From the NCBI RefSeq assembly GCF_000204055.1, contig NW_006768809.1:444535-508534 (forward strand): DNA of 64,000 nucleotides. Direction: 5' to 3'. This DNA is from Melampsora larici-populina 98AG31 (Eukaryota; Basidiomycota; Pucciniomycetes; Pucciniales; Melampsoraceae). A program made the position numbers and the translations under genes. Below, piece after piece: positions 40,597 to 52,371 of this stretch; position 1 is the first letter of the stretch, and every line of letters begins with the position of its first letter. The notes under the pieces were generated by a model. That model did no database searches, was not told where the DNA came from, and was given only the letters and a program-made list of their open reading frames with translations.

Positions 40597-42431
40597 GCAT
40601 GTGACATGTGTGTATAAGTGTCACACATTGGTCCTGGCTCATTAAATCCTTTTGCCCAATGTGGTAATGCTATTACTAACAAGTTAACTTAGACCAATCT
40701 TCTTCCTTGATCCTGGACAATTAACTTCCAAAAAAGAATCTTTGACTGATTTTTGTTTTCCTACTTTTGATTGATTTTAGGGATCTTGATTATGAAAAAC
40801 TTAGAGATCAAATGTATTGAGCAAGGATCTAAAAATTATCTTTTTTGACTTGTTTGAGTTTGGACTTTGAAATACTATTTCCTGTCTTTGGAATTTGTTT
40901 TCTTGGAATTTCTTATTCAGATATCATTTTGAAATTCATTTTGAATACTCCATCTTACCATATAATGAGTGATGGTTTGAAAAAGCAAGTAGTGACTCTT
41001 GGTCAGTACTTAGGTGTTATAAAAACTTGGAGCATCCCCATCTGTGCCCTGAATTTGTGCTGTACAGATCATTTGCATGAAGAGTTAGAGAAGTGTTTGA
41101 GGTATATAATTTGGGCAATGCACAGCTGTACTTCCCTACAGTGCTCTGGTGATTATCAAAGTATTTGTTTTGTGCTGGGTTTGATTTTATCAATTGATGT
41201 TATGGTGGAGGCAAGGTACAGAATCAGAGAGCAAGCCAAAATAGCACAAATTTATGGCATGAAGAGAACAAATTTCTTCTATTTTGGCTTGCAATGGCAT
41301 GAAGAGAAATACCTTAGCCATGTACAAATTTAGGGCATTGGCTGTGGATTTTGCCCTAAATATCTGTACAACACGGTTTACGCCCACACGGTTGTGGATG
41401 CTCTTTGAGACGGCCCTGGAGGCCAAGAGATAGACTTGAGAATTCTAGCATAGAGGACAAGAGAGATAGAAAAGACTAGTTAGAAGACTAATGTCTATGG
41501 ATCTTTTGGATGAAACAATGAACAGCTCAAAATAACAAAACACTAATCACTGCTTGGCCTAATGTGTTAACATGTTTCTGTGCTCAAGAAGACGAGAGAC
41601 CGTTTTCAGGATAATGCAATGTCCTTTGAGATGACGAGTCCGCATATTTGCTGACTCCAATTCCTGCTTCTTATAGCTTGATCATGTATATCTTAACAAT
41701 ACACCCACTCTTATTCACCATCATGTTTGTAAGGTTGCTCTTGAATGATTTGCAAAGAGCAAAGTATAACAAAACAACATCAAGAATATTCAATAAATAC
41801 AACTTGGCTACAATTTGGAGCGTCATCGTGCGGTTTTGAGTGGATTTGACTAGGCGCGGCTTGGTTTTGCTCGGAATTGGTGCTGTGGGGCAGACGGATA
41901 CTAATGACCCCTTTATGAGACAACGAAGTGTACAGTCCTACTCGGGACATTTGTACCGTCCAGGCAGACTGCATGAGAGCGGCGCTCGCAGGGTCCGCAA
42001 CCCTTCAAATGCTCTCCAACAACTTGAATACCAAAAACTTCCCACAGCAAGACTTGCAAAATACCGAAATGGCATCTCAGCGATTAAATAAATGTTCTTA
42101 GTAATTGGTAATTAAAGCTTCAGTATTTGCTAGGTATATACATGATCAGAAAATTGGGATTCGTAAACGTGACAGTGACGCTAATCCGATGACATGTGTA
42201 GACCGATTTTTTGGGTAGAAAGAGACTCATAATCAAGATCAAGAGAAAGGCGAGAAAGAATTGTTACAAATGGAAGAATAGCTACAACATTATCAGCGTA
42301 CTGATGGTATGATGTTCAAAAACAAACTTAATCCGGGCTCCAAGCCCCAATGAGCTGTCTGAGGGTAGATGAAGACTAAAAGATGTAGAACAAGTAAGGA
42401 AGTCGATGACTATAGATTGGATACAGTTTTT
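40597..42431. other. Gene-poor region downstream of the bZIP gene
   Basis: No convincing gene. It contains one small inverted-repeat element, given separately. A 162-codon plus-strand open frame at 40845-41333 overlaps that element and looks like chance. Confidence 0.45.
41214..41373. repeat. Small inverted-repeat element
   Basis: The outer arms are GTACAGA and TCTGTAC. Inner arms GCAAGCCAAAATAG and CTATTTTGGCTTGC pair with each other. A second inner pair, AGGGCA and TGCCCT, follows. ATGGCATGAAGAGAA is present twice as a direct repeat. This looks like a decayed foldback element, but the exact boundaries are uncertain. Confidence 0.4.
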
Positions 42432-43947
42432 CTAGTGGTTAGGAATGCGTGGGGAGAGTTCAAGTCCATTACCCAGCGAGCAAAGATCATAATCAAGCTG
42501 ATCTCCCCCACCCGGCTGGCCTGACTCGTTCAAAGATGTCACGCTACTGACTATTCATGTTCATGAGTAAAAATTCAAGTTTTAAGAAGTGAGACAAAAG
42601 ACTTACGCGATTCGCTTGAACCTTCGTTGGAGATTGGATGCTCCTGAGATAAGTCGTTGCCAGACCTCATGGAAACACTCGCAAGGTCGTTAGATGGTTT
42701 CAGGAGACTAAACGCTGGCTGTAATCTTCCTGGCTGATAAACGAACTCAGAGGGATGTAGTTGACTTTCATCATCCTCGAAATACCCACTTGGATTTAAA
42801 TGGCAATCGGAAGTGGCAGATTGCAGCATAACACCGGATGAGCAATTAAACGGTGATCCCTGTGCGCTTTTGTACGGAGAAACATGGCAAGACTGATCGT
42901 TTGGTGAAGGAAAGGTGTACGGTGGGTAGGTCGGAAAAGGCAAACCCTCGCTGGAGTAGTAGCATGGTGACGTTTCGATGTCGGACGGGGATTTGTAGTA
43001 ATCGTACCTCGCTTCATGCATGGGGGCACGCGGAGATGAGTCAGATCGCGAAGTCTGCGTCGAATGAGTGGATATGTTCCGAGTGAGGCCTAACCCGCTA
43101 GAGATGACAAACGATGGTTTATGTTGCGAAAGAGTCGCTTGGAGGCCTGGATACGTCACGCTGCCATGTGAGCTAGCTAGTTGATCCGGATGCATCGCAG
43201 ATGGTTGCTGGAGAGAAGATACAGCTCCGAAAGGTGAAGAGCGACCTGAATGTGTTGAAGGTGTGATTTGAGAATTGCTCTCCCATCTTCCACTCAAGAT
43301 CCGCGTAGAGGGTAGGGGAGACATAGAGTGTGACCTTTCAAAATCTTGACACGTTTCCTCAACGATATCAGGTTTGGTATCAGTGGAGTAGGTGTCTGAT
43401 GCATTACGGGAATGAGATTGGTTGGCATGTAGTTCATAGTCATGCATAGAATACGACCCGTCTACGAAAAAGTTGGACAAGATTTGGCGGCCCGACAAGG
43501 TGGATGGTCGAGACGTTACCAGAGGTCCACCATGCTCGATCACAGCAGAATGCACTTTGCTCATCATTGCCGGAGAAGGCTGTAAATCCATGAAATTGGG
43601 GAGAGCTTGCTTAGATTTGCATTTAGATTTCTTGCGGTTAACAGGCGTTTCATGCATAGAGGACCCAAGCGTAGCGTATCGAGCAGGTTCACCGAGCTGC
43701 CTAAGGACTTGATCAACTTCCATCTCTAATTCCTCGACGCGCTTTTCCAAACCTAAGCAAAGCGACACGTGTCAGTACCATCTTCACGAAAACGTTGTCA
43801 CACTCAACTCTTGCACAACACGAAAGTGAAGCAATAAGAGCAGATCTAACCTTGGATGTAATCAGACCTCCTCTGTCGGAAAGCCCTCTGGATTTCTCGG
43901 CTACGAGAAGGCGGTAGAGTATCATCTTGCTTTCGGCCTCGCTTCAT
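42432..43947 (-). CDS. bZIP transcription factor
   Basis: Three exons (43851-43947, 42607-43752, 42432-42550) encode 453 residues. The basic region is at the very N-terminus (residues about 14-31, SREIQRAFRQRRSDYIQ), followed directly by a short zipper with hydrophobic residues at L34, L41 and V48. This is the fungal RAFRQRR type, with Ser where the DNA-contacting Asn is usual. The remaining 390 residues are S/P/H-rich and low in structure, as in activation regions. Exon 3 gives a short acidic C-terminus ending RIPNH. Regulatory targets cannot be told. It could be a stress or development regulator, but the sequence does not decide. Confidence 0.85.
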
Positions 43948-45819
43948 TTCGCTAGTAGGATGGTATATTAATGTGACCACGGTAAAAATATAGTTATGCA
44001 GATGAAACAGCTAGGATGGCTAGCATAAACAAGACAGTAGTATAGACGATAAGATGATGAAAGTCAAAGATTAAGAGTAAGAGATGATGGGTTAAGACAA
44101 TATAGGGCTGTATGCAGAAGGATAGTTGGATATTGTGTTTGTGGAGGGACCATTCCAGGCAATCCGAGGCTGGTTCATATACTTATAAGATATGAAGAGC
44201 CAGCCCTTCGACCTCAACACCTTCCAATACGGAAGCGTATTGAGGAGTGAACAAGTGAGTAATAAGGTTAAGCTGTACTAAGTCACGCACAAGCCTAAGG
44301 CATGGGAGAGTCTTTGAGGAATTTCTGATGATTCACGGATTCAACAACCAAAAAGGACATGTCAAGGAGATCAGAGACAGAAATGGGGCACACCATGAGA
44401 AACGAAGTTGCAACTGTGCTGAAAGCAGACACAACGCATCGAGCACAGATAGCGTGAGTAAAAAGTGACACGAATACATAATTGAAATTGTGTCAAGACG
44501 TCGAGTGGTAGGCTAGTAGCAAGCTCATAAAATCCCGTTCAAGCAATCTTATTGTCATGTGATGAACCGTGATACAATTACATCTACAAATATGACTTCT
44601 GTCAAATTTCACAGAACAAGAGAACCACAATTTTGGTGGGATCTGTGGTTCTGTTGGTCTGTCGCTCTTGAAATGTAAGACAATCGACAGATCCCGGCAA
44701 CTTTTGGTATCTGTCATTCTGTGAACCCCTCTGTGAACCTCTGTGAATGTTGACAGAAGTCATGTTGGTATTACGAAGTCTAGTACACGTCATGATTGTC
44801 TCTTTCTTGGCAGGAAGCGACTCTCGCATCGGGCCATTTTCTGGGCCAAAACGGATGTCAGAAAATTATTTTGCCACTCAAATTTGTTGAAGAGATCTCC
44901 CGCCGATCAAGATTGTATGTAAGTATCAATGAAGTCTCGACACAAGGTGACCTTCTGCGACCTTGCTAACGTATGTATGTACATATTCATCCGCTCGGCG
45001 CTGACGGCCTAGATCGAATTTGTTCGATAGCCCAAGAGAAATCTGTGCGAATCTCTCGCATGCTGAGGCATTGGATTGAATCATGATTCATGCAAGTACC
45101 TATGTATGTATGTAAGGTATGTATAGAAGAAGCGAGGAACTTTTATTGATTCCGAGCACGCCTAACGATTTCTCGGTGGATTTCCTCCACTTCTTATGTC
45201 AGGGTTGGTGATGCGTTCACTGAATCGCACTGGCAGCTCCTGGCAGCTCATCATTGCGTCGCCTTTCGAGTGATCACATTTATTACACCCGAAACCGATC
45301 ACACTGATTCTCACTAACTTCCACCATAGTCCCATGTAGTTGAGGTGTGGATCGTGCACCAGTCGGCTTCAGAGTTCACCCCTCGCTCACTCGGCACAGA
45401 AACTGTTAAATTGATGTATTATGTACTGATGCAAAACTTTGGAGGCATCCGTCCCTTTGTACCTGTTGCCCCTCACCTGTTGACCCCTTCAAGTTTTTCC
45501 GATGTCATCTCTGTGAGTGTCTTCACCATAAGTGGAATCCAATAGAGAGTTGGGCATACAAAGTGAAAGAACCAAGATTAGAAAAACATGAGAGAAATTT
45601 TCTTGCTCCAAAGGGTTTTCTTCTCTGTATCTTACTGATGAGCCCAAGACAACATTTCACAACAAGTGTAAAATTTTGTCTCCTTCTGTACCCGGATGCC
45701 ACTTCCAGCGCATAAGACCAGGGATATTACTGATAGCTGGCTCTTGGCAGCTTTTGAATTGCTATGGATGGGTTTAGTGCTTGTTCCTTGAGCTGGGTTC
45801 ACCACCAACTCCACTTTGC
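43948..45819. other. Intergenic region upstream of the bZIP gene
   Basis: It holds the bZIP promoter side and one inverted-repeat element (listed separately). ATGTATGTAAG-like short repeats occur at about 45100-45125. No gene is recognised. Confidence 0.45.
44592..44763. mobile_element. MITE-like inverted-repeat element, 172 bp
   Basis: The left arm ATGACTTCTGTCAA (44592-44605), then TTCACAGA, matches the reverse complement of the right end (44740-44763), with two or three mismatches over 24 bp. The interior holds several CTGTGAAC/TCTGT repeats. It is non-coding, and the target duplication is not clear. Confidence 0.5.
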
Positions 45820-47042
45820 ATAATCACATGTGGAACCCGCCAACCTATCATAGAAATGATGTTCAAGCAAAAAATCTGATTGAACTGTACAATTCTTCTG
45901 GATTTGAACTTACTTCCAAAAAGGCATACCAATCAGATACTCCACAGGCACAAACCCTACTGCTATAGATCTTATCTGGACCAGTTGGAACCTAGAAAGT
46001 GATCACCTGCAAGTTCTAGAAGCTAATTTAGCATCAGATCCAATATCTATGATTGTTCATCTCAACATCATTCCCCAAGAGCCTCACATATCTCACTGAA
46101 ACTCACCAACATAAAGTTTCAAGTCTTTCATAATGGAAACCAGGCTGAATTACATTGCCTTCCACAAATATACTCTGCAACATAAACAACTAACCTGGGC
46201 ATAACAATGCTAACCCAAATCATCCTTGAGTCTGCACAAGAGCAGGGTAAAACAGTTCACACAAACCAAAGGAAGTATAATATCTGGTGGGATGTAGAAA
46301 TACTTAACCTGATTATCAAGACACAACCAGGACAGAAGATTGCAATCAAATCCAACCTACCTGAAGCCCATACATGTCACACAGAGTGGCAAAGTTAGCT
46401 AAGACACCAAATCACGGATCAAAACCAACCACTGGAAGCAGTTTCTAGCCACCAGCTCCATGCATGACACTTTCAAATCCTTCAGGTAAATCAAGCCATC
46501 AACATCAAACAAAATCACTCCTCTTCTCAAACAAGCTGGCTGAGTGCAAACAGAAAAAAGTAACAAGCCAACCTGATTTTCTATGGCATCTTGCACATAC
46601 TCAGGCAGATATGTTGAACATCCCACCCATCTTTGGTATCAACCATCTCAAAACCGCTTCCATATCACACCCAAAGCTGAAACCTGATGAAGTTAGAGGT
46701 GAAGTCCTGTGCACTGCAAATAAGAAAACAAAAGGAGGCAACAACTTGTCCGACAAGCTGCTTATTATTCTTGTGCTCCCAGCTATTGAGAGTTCATTAT
46801 GTAACCTGTTCAATGTTTGCATCCCACTTGGCCCGTTCCCAGAAGGCTGGAACATGCTGTTACTATTGTCATCAGGAAGGCCAGTAAGGACAACTACTCT
46901 ACTCCCAATGCTTATAGGCCCATTGCCCTCCTTAGCTACATCAGCAAGATCCTTGAGAAAATCATTACAAACAGAATTGCCTTCTGGGCAGAGTATCCAG
47001 CAGTGTTGTCTTCTAACCACATGTGAGGCGGAAAACTACATA

Positions 47043-47242
47043 TAGGGTATACAAATATGGTTCTGGAAATTTCCAGAAGTGTTTCCCCAGAACACCAGAC
47101 ATTTTTTTTTGGTGTGTTCTGAACTTATGGTATTCTGAAGCTTAGAATAACCAACACTGCATGTTTTCCAAAAGAGCAGGAGGCTTCTGGTGTTCTGGGA
47201 AAAGGTGTCTGGAAATTTCCAGAACAAACTTTGTATACCCTA
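47043..47242. mobile_element. Foldback MITE, 200 bp, inside the LINE
   Basis: Terminal inverted repeats of about 57 bp (TAGGGTATACAAA..., ending ...CCAGAACACCAGA) match with few differences. Each arm contains the palindrome TCTGGAAATTTCCAGA. The element is flanked by ATA on both sides (47040-47042 and 47243-47245). Its ends GGG(T)ATACAAA resemble those of the family A elements at 25.3 and 40.4 kb. Non-coding. Confidence 0.75.
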
Positions 47243-47879
47243 ATAGTACAGATAAAGCTCTACTAATCTTAACCTCCTGGATCAAAAAAAAGTGCAGACT
47301 TAAATTTTTTGTTTTGACACTCTTTCTCAAGGTAAAATCTGCTTATCCCTCAGCCCATCAAGATTGGTCATATGTTATTTTACAAAAACTTTCCAACCAC
47401 ATTATTTCCCTGATACAAGGATTCCTACTAGATAAATCAACCAACCTACAACTCCAGGACTACATATCTGAATCTTTTGACATCATTTATGGACTCCCCC
47501 AAGGATTGCCTATAGTGGTAGTCCTTTACTTAATAGAATGATTAGGTACAAACCTCTCCCTAGGTTTCATTGATGATCATGTTGTCCACCTAGTTACATC
47601 CAAATCAATAACATCAAGCCTATAAAATCTCCAAGAACAGGCCAATAGTTTGGTGGTTTGGGTCAGTCAATGCAGGGTGATCTTGGACAAAAATAAATTC
47701 AAACTTATGCATTTCTCTAACATGAGAGACAGAAAAATTGCAGCACTCAACTTTGGTGGTACTACACTAAAGCCCAAGACCAAATTTAAGTGGCTAGGAC
47801 TATGGTTAGATCCAGAACTATCCCACAATAATTATCTTCAACCCACAAAGAATGCAGCAAACTTTACTCTCCAGCCAAT

Positions 47880-48923
47880 ACCGGAATCGCTCCGCTCCAT
47901 ATAGCGGTTGCAGAGCGGTCAGGGACTCCGCTATATACACCAATATATATAGCGTGGCCTGCTCTCCGCACACAAGGACCCAGAAAACTCATAGCGGAGC
48001 TTTTTCTCCGCAACCCACCGGGCCAGTTGTCCTCCACTATATAGCAGAGGAAACACCTACAGTGTGTGAACTCTTCCAATCGACCCTTTTTTTTCCATTG
48101 ATCATGTTTTTCAACACCTCTTCAAGTCCTTGATCATCGTGATAAGATGACATTCACCACTGTCTGGTCCACATCATTGTAATAAACCTTGATCACAACC
48201 AAATCAAACCCCAACAAACCTCAACAAATCAAGTAAAGATGTAGAAGGATTCAGTTGATGTAAGCTACTTTGTCAAGGAGATTTGAAAAATAAATCTTCT
48301 TTCAACCTTGATGTGTATCATTTTGAATTTGTTTATCTAAGACTTTTTGAATTTGAGTCATCATACAATCTCACATTTGCTACCCCTTGAAGATTGCCGG
48401 TCTATGAACCCCGATACACCTGACTTTCCGAGTTTGATGCTACTATATGTCTCTATGTGGATTGAGTTGGTTCCACGCTTTTCAGCATTGACATTGATAA
48501 CATCTGAATTTGTGTTGATTGAAGTAGAAAGATCTCCAGGAAGAGAGTATTTGTCGAGAGACAAACATCTTGTTGCTGTTGATGATTGTTCTATTCGTGT
48601 TGTGCTCAATGTAGTAAGTTTGTGGACCAACCAGTCAATCTTGATCATTAGGAATGATAGGCTTTCGAAGATATGGAGAGACCAGGTACACATAGATCCG
48701 CTATAAACATGTCAAACATGTTTTCTCTTACCTTCTAGGGTGCTGTATAGCGTTGGACTTATAGCGCGCTATATAGCGCCAAAATAGCGATTTCATTGCT
48801 CTGCAACCTGGTGGGAGTTTTGTTTTCATAAATAGTGATATGATAGTGGTCCCGCTCATAGCGGAGGCTCCGCTCCGCAACCAAAATGGGTCAGAATCCA
48901 TAGCGTTGTGGAGCAATTCCGGT
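47880..48923. mobile_element. 1,044-bp inverted-repeat element rich in AGCGGAG motifs
   Basis: The ends are inverted: ACCGGAATCGCTCC on the left and ACCGGAATTGCTCC (reverse complement) on the right. Both flanks of about 190-270 bp are full of AGCGGAG, TATATAGCG and CTCCGC motifs. The middle 580 bp (about 48070-48650) lack them and look like unrelated sequence, possibly captured or a nested host fragment. A 119-codon plus-strand open frame at 48347-48706 has no recognisable domain. The element interrupts the LINE. Confidence 0.55.
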
Positions 48924-50370
48924 GTTGCTCCAGCAATTATGGAGAATTAAAACATGTTAATCAGGGTTATCTCCTAAACAAGCCAAGAAACTGATTATAA
49001 CAATCATCCTCTCCAGAATAATTGGCTAACCCAAAAGTATGTTAAAAAAAGCCAACAATATGATTTAGACTGTACAGAACACAGCTAACAGAATCATTGT
49101 GTGTGCTTTCAAAGGATCCTCAAACAGCCTGATGGAACACAATGTGTACATGCTCCCTTTCAAATGGTCAGAATACAAGTGTCACAGATCACAGCTCCAG
49201 ATACACATCTGACACAAGTCTCCATTGAACATGAACCAGCATGAGCCCCCAAAACCCACAAAATTCAAGTCCAGGACTTATTAGAGCATCAACACCTTCA
49301 AACCACCTTGTCTGAAAATGCTGAGACTGTTTATGTCCACTCACTAGCACCTTGCAGCAAAACCATAGGAGAACTTATCAACTTTCAAAAAACAAAAGAA
49401 CAAATTATCAAGCAACTTTCAAGACAAATAGCAGAAGAAGGCAGTAACTCAATCATTGTTTTTACAGATGGCCCGGTAAATCAAGAAGGAGGAGGGGCAG
49501 TTGTTGTAACCAAAACCATTAGCAAGATTATATATGCCAAAAACAACACCTATTGCAATCATGAGACAGAATCACTAGGCATATTATTGGCAACCAAACT
49601 AGTGAACAATCTCTTAAGGAGGAAGCACCCAACACCCTCAAATTCAGCCATTTTGAGCAACAATCAAGTTGTCCTACAACTGACACACAACACCCCAAGA
49701 GTATCTTCAGTTCAACATTCAATTATCAAAATTTGATCTTAACTAATATGGCTTCCAAAATATACTGATGTACAATGACACTGGAGGCCTGACCAGAATG
49801 GCATTGCACTGAACAAAAACGCTTACAAGTCAGCAGGAGAAGCCACATCAAATCAAGACAAGGACATCTGCTTACCTGCTAGCCTAGGACATCTGAAAAG
49901 GAAAATGAAGGAGAAATTCGACATCAGAAACTTAATCTTCAAACCTGATAGAAAGTCCTACAAGACAAAAACCAAACTAATAGCGCAAGCACTCAAAACC
50001 TTAAATAAAGGCACTGTGGATGTGATCTTACAACTAAGAGCAGGCCATAGCCCCCTCAATGCCCACCTTTTTTTAAAAAATATAATCTGCTTGCTGCAAC
50101 ACATGCCAACTGATGAAAAATACCAACCACTGCTTGCTTTATTGTAGAAAGCACTCAAAAGCTAGAAAAACAATGGGCAACAACCTCTGTGAAGAAGGAA
50201 TTAAGGTTAATTGGAACAACACTAACAAATTACTACACACACCTGCATCCTTTCCTTTTGTTTATGATTCCATTCTGAATACTAAAAGATTTGCACATTT
50301 TCATTCATATACACATGAGTTAAACCATGTGAAATGGGCACAGAGCCAAGGACAAGTTGGCAATAGATGA

Positions 50371-51820
50371 AAGCAGACATTGCCCCCATCAAATAGCCAT
50401 TAAATCCTGTGTGACTGGGTTCTGTTGATGGAAATCAGAGATTGTGTACTGTTCAATCTTGTTACAGATTTTGGCACAAAATACCAATGTGACATTTATT
50501 GACAAACTGTTTGATCTCAAAAGTGGGTTTGGGTGACCCAGAGAATCCAAAGCCTTCATGACCAGACCAAGAATCTGAAGAGCCTTGCCAATTTCCAACT
50601 CCTGGGGCCTGACCAGGCTACCCACCACATATTTGATTGTACAAAAGTGTTATGTAGGTTTGAAACTTAGTTTTCACACATCTCTTTTGATCTACATGTG
50701 AGGTCCCAGATGCAAGAGACCCAGATGTGAGACTAGCACTCAGGTCTCAAATCAAGACTTCTGAAATAAAAGAATCTACTTATCAAAAAGGAACTGACAT
50801 CCAAATGATGCTTAACTTTGAAGTTTTTGCTTTGCTACCAGATCAACCTCATTTAGAAAAAAAACAATCAAATCATCATTGTGAGATCTTCAATGTGTCA
50901 TGTGTATCATTTGATACCTATTTCCATGATGAAGTTAACGACCATTGGCCAAAAGCTATGTTCAAGCCAGATCAGGTTGTGTCAAGAGCTGGCAAGAAAT
51001 GTAAACTTGATACAAAAAGTTACCACCAAAAAATCAACTGGGTGTGCTCAAGTGATATGCTCTCTAAATCTATCACACTTTTCTTGATATGGTATATCAA
51101 AAATTTAATCCAAATGGCGTCATCTTTGGATGAGGATGTCTTGAGTGGTCATGTATTTTAAGCTACATACATGAAGGCCTTGTGATGCATCACATTCACA
51201 GGTCTTTCATGGAGATATATCCTATTCCAAACTACACTGCCACTGGGCACTCACTTCCACCCAATTCACACATGAGTAACAGAAAGTCATGGGGAAGGTG
51301 ATGATTTGTTAAGTCAAAAATCTTTTTGAATGAGATGTGCATTTTGAGATTGGAAGGACATAAACCACCATGCAAATGAACCATATTCTTTGTTTGTGTG
51401 CACTGGCATCTGCACTGGGATCTGAGGCTTACCAGACTTTTGCTAGTGATCCTGATGTGGTATGTATGGCAAATTTATTTCATTGACCCATTTAGGAGAT
51501 ATGGGATAACCATACAATCTGGGTGTTGCCTCATCCCACTGTGAGTTTGGTGATGGGACAGTTGGCTTGCCTTAATTGGGTGTGTTTTGCACAAAGGTGT
51601 GGAATGAATGAAGTTTTAAAACAAAATCCACCAAAATCCTTAATTAATTGGGTGTGCTTGCACAAAGGTGTGAGAATTTTTTTCTTTAAAAAAACACAAC
51701 AAAAGCACCTTCTCATAATCAAAAGTCAACAAAATCTTTTGCTCCAACTAGATCACCAAATTTCCCTAGGTATACTAGTCTCCTTGAATTTAATGTGTTT
51801 AGATAGTGTTTCCATGCAAT
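50371..51820. other. Gene-poor region with a local direct repeat
   Basis: TTAATTGGGTGTG, then TTGCACAAAGGTGTG, is present twice, at 51572-51601 and 51644-51672. A 144-codon plus-strand open frame (50727-51161) has a Cys/His-poor, charged product without known motifs. It is not called as a gene. Confidence 0.45.
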
Positions 51821-52062
51821 TATGGTTCTCAAACCTGTGCAAGAAATGTGCAAGACCGACGTGCAAGATCCGTGCAAGATTTCTTGCACCAATCTTGCGC
51901 ATTAAATTTTTTGACGACCCCAGCTATTTTGTTCCAACTGGTACAAAAACCGTGCGAGACCGACGTGCAAGTTCCGTGCAAGTTCCGTGCAAGTTCTATT
52001 CATGTCTTGCACAGAAGTTGCTCGAAACTTGCACAAATTTTTGCATAGGTTTGAGAACCATA
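51821..52062. mobile_element. MITE, 242 bp
   Basis: Perfect 15-bp terminal inverted repeats (TATGGTTCTCAAACC) continue imperfectly into a TGTGCAAG-rich zone. The element is flanked by AAT on both sides (51818-51820 and 52063-52065). The interior has tandem copies of GTGCAAGTTCC and GTGCAAGATCC. Non-coding. Confidence 0.7.
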
Positions 52063-52371
52063 AATAAAGCCATTATGCACTAAAAAACCAGGTGACCATG
52101 CAGGCACAGAACATAGGCTTTTGGACATGCCTTAAGTTCCTCAAAGTGCAGACATCCTCTTGAGCCTGCGGGACGTCTCTGCGGTTGGCGGGGCTTGTGT
52201 TAAGCTGGGACATGCCCTCACTCGGCTGTCCGACATGGTGTGCGGGCCAGTGAGCGGCGGCCCACCCAGGGGATGTTTCGTCTCGACTTTCACGGTTCAC
52301 CTTTGCTCTCGTCGATCCGTCGCTTTGATTACCTACCACATAACTCACCTCGACACCTTCAACGACGAACA

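Larger units (their letters stand above)
45820..50370 (+). pseudogene. Degenerate LINE (Tad1/I-like non-LTR retrotransposon), split by two insertions
   Basis: Endonuclease C-terminal block near 45830-46050 (NLIELYNSSGFELTSKKG, then NPTAIDLIWTSWNLESDHL). Reverse transcriptase blocks follow at 46820-47030 (AYRPIALLSYISKILEKII), 47330-47540 (VKSAYPSAHQDWSYV, GLPQGLP) and 47545-47880 (GFIDDHVVHLV in place of YADD, KFKLMHF). RNase H lies at 49430-49740 (IIVFTDG, CNHETESLGI), and a final LRAGHSPLNAHLF block at about 50030. Stops and frameshifts are frequent. The reverse transcriptase is interrupted by the 47043-47242 element, and the region before RNase H by the 47880-48923 element. It is clearly inactive. 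Confidence 0.8.

Noticed and set aside
42430..42500. tRNA-like stretch (TAGTGGTTAGGA followed by GTTCAAGTCC)
   Set aside because: D-loop and T-loop look-alikes are too close together to hold an anticodon arm, no acceptor stem pairs, and the left part is the bZIP stop region.
48347..48706. 119-codon plus-strand open frame inside the AGCGGAG element
   Set aside because: No recognisable domain and an overlapping frame of similar length on the other strand. Not enough to call a gene.
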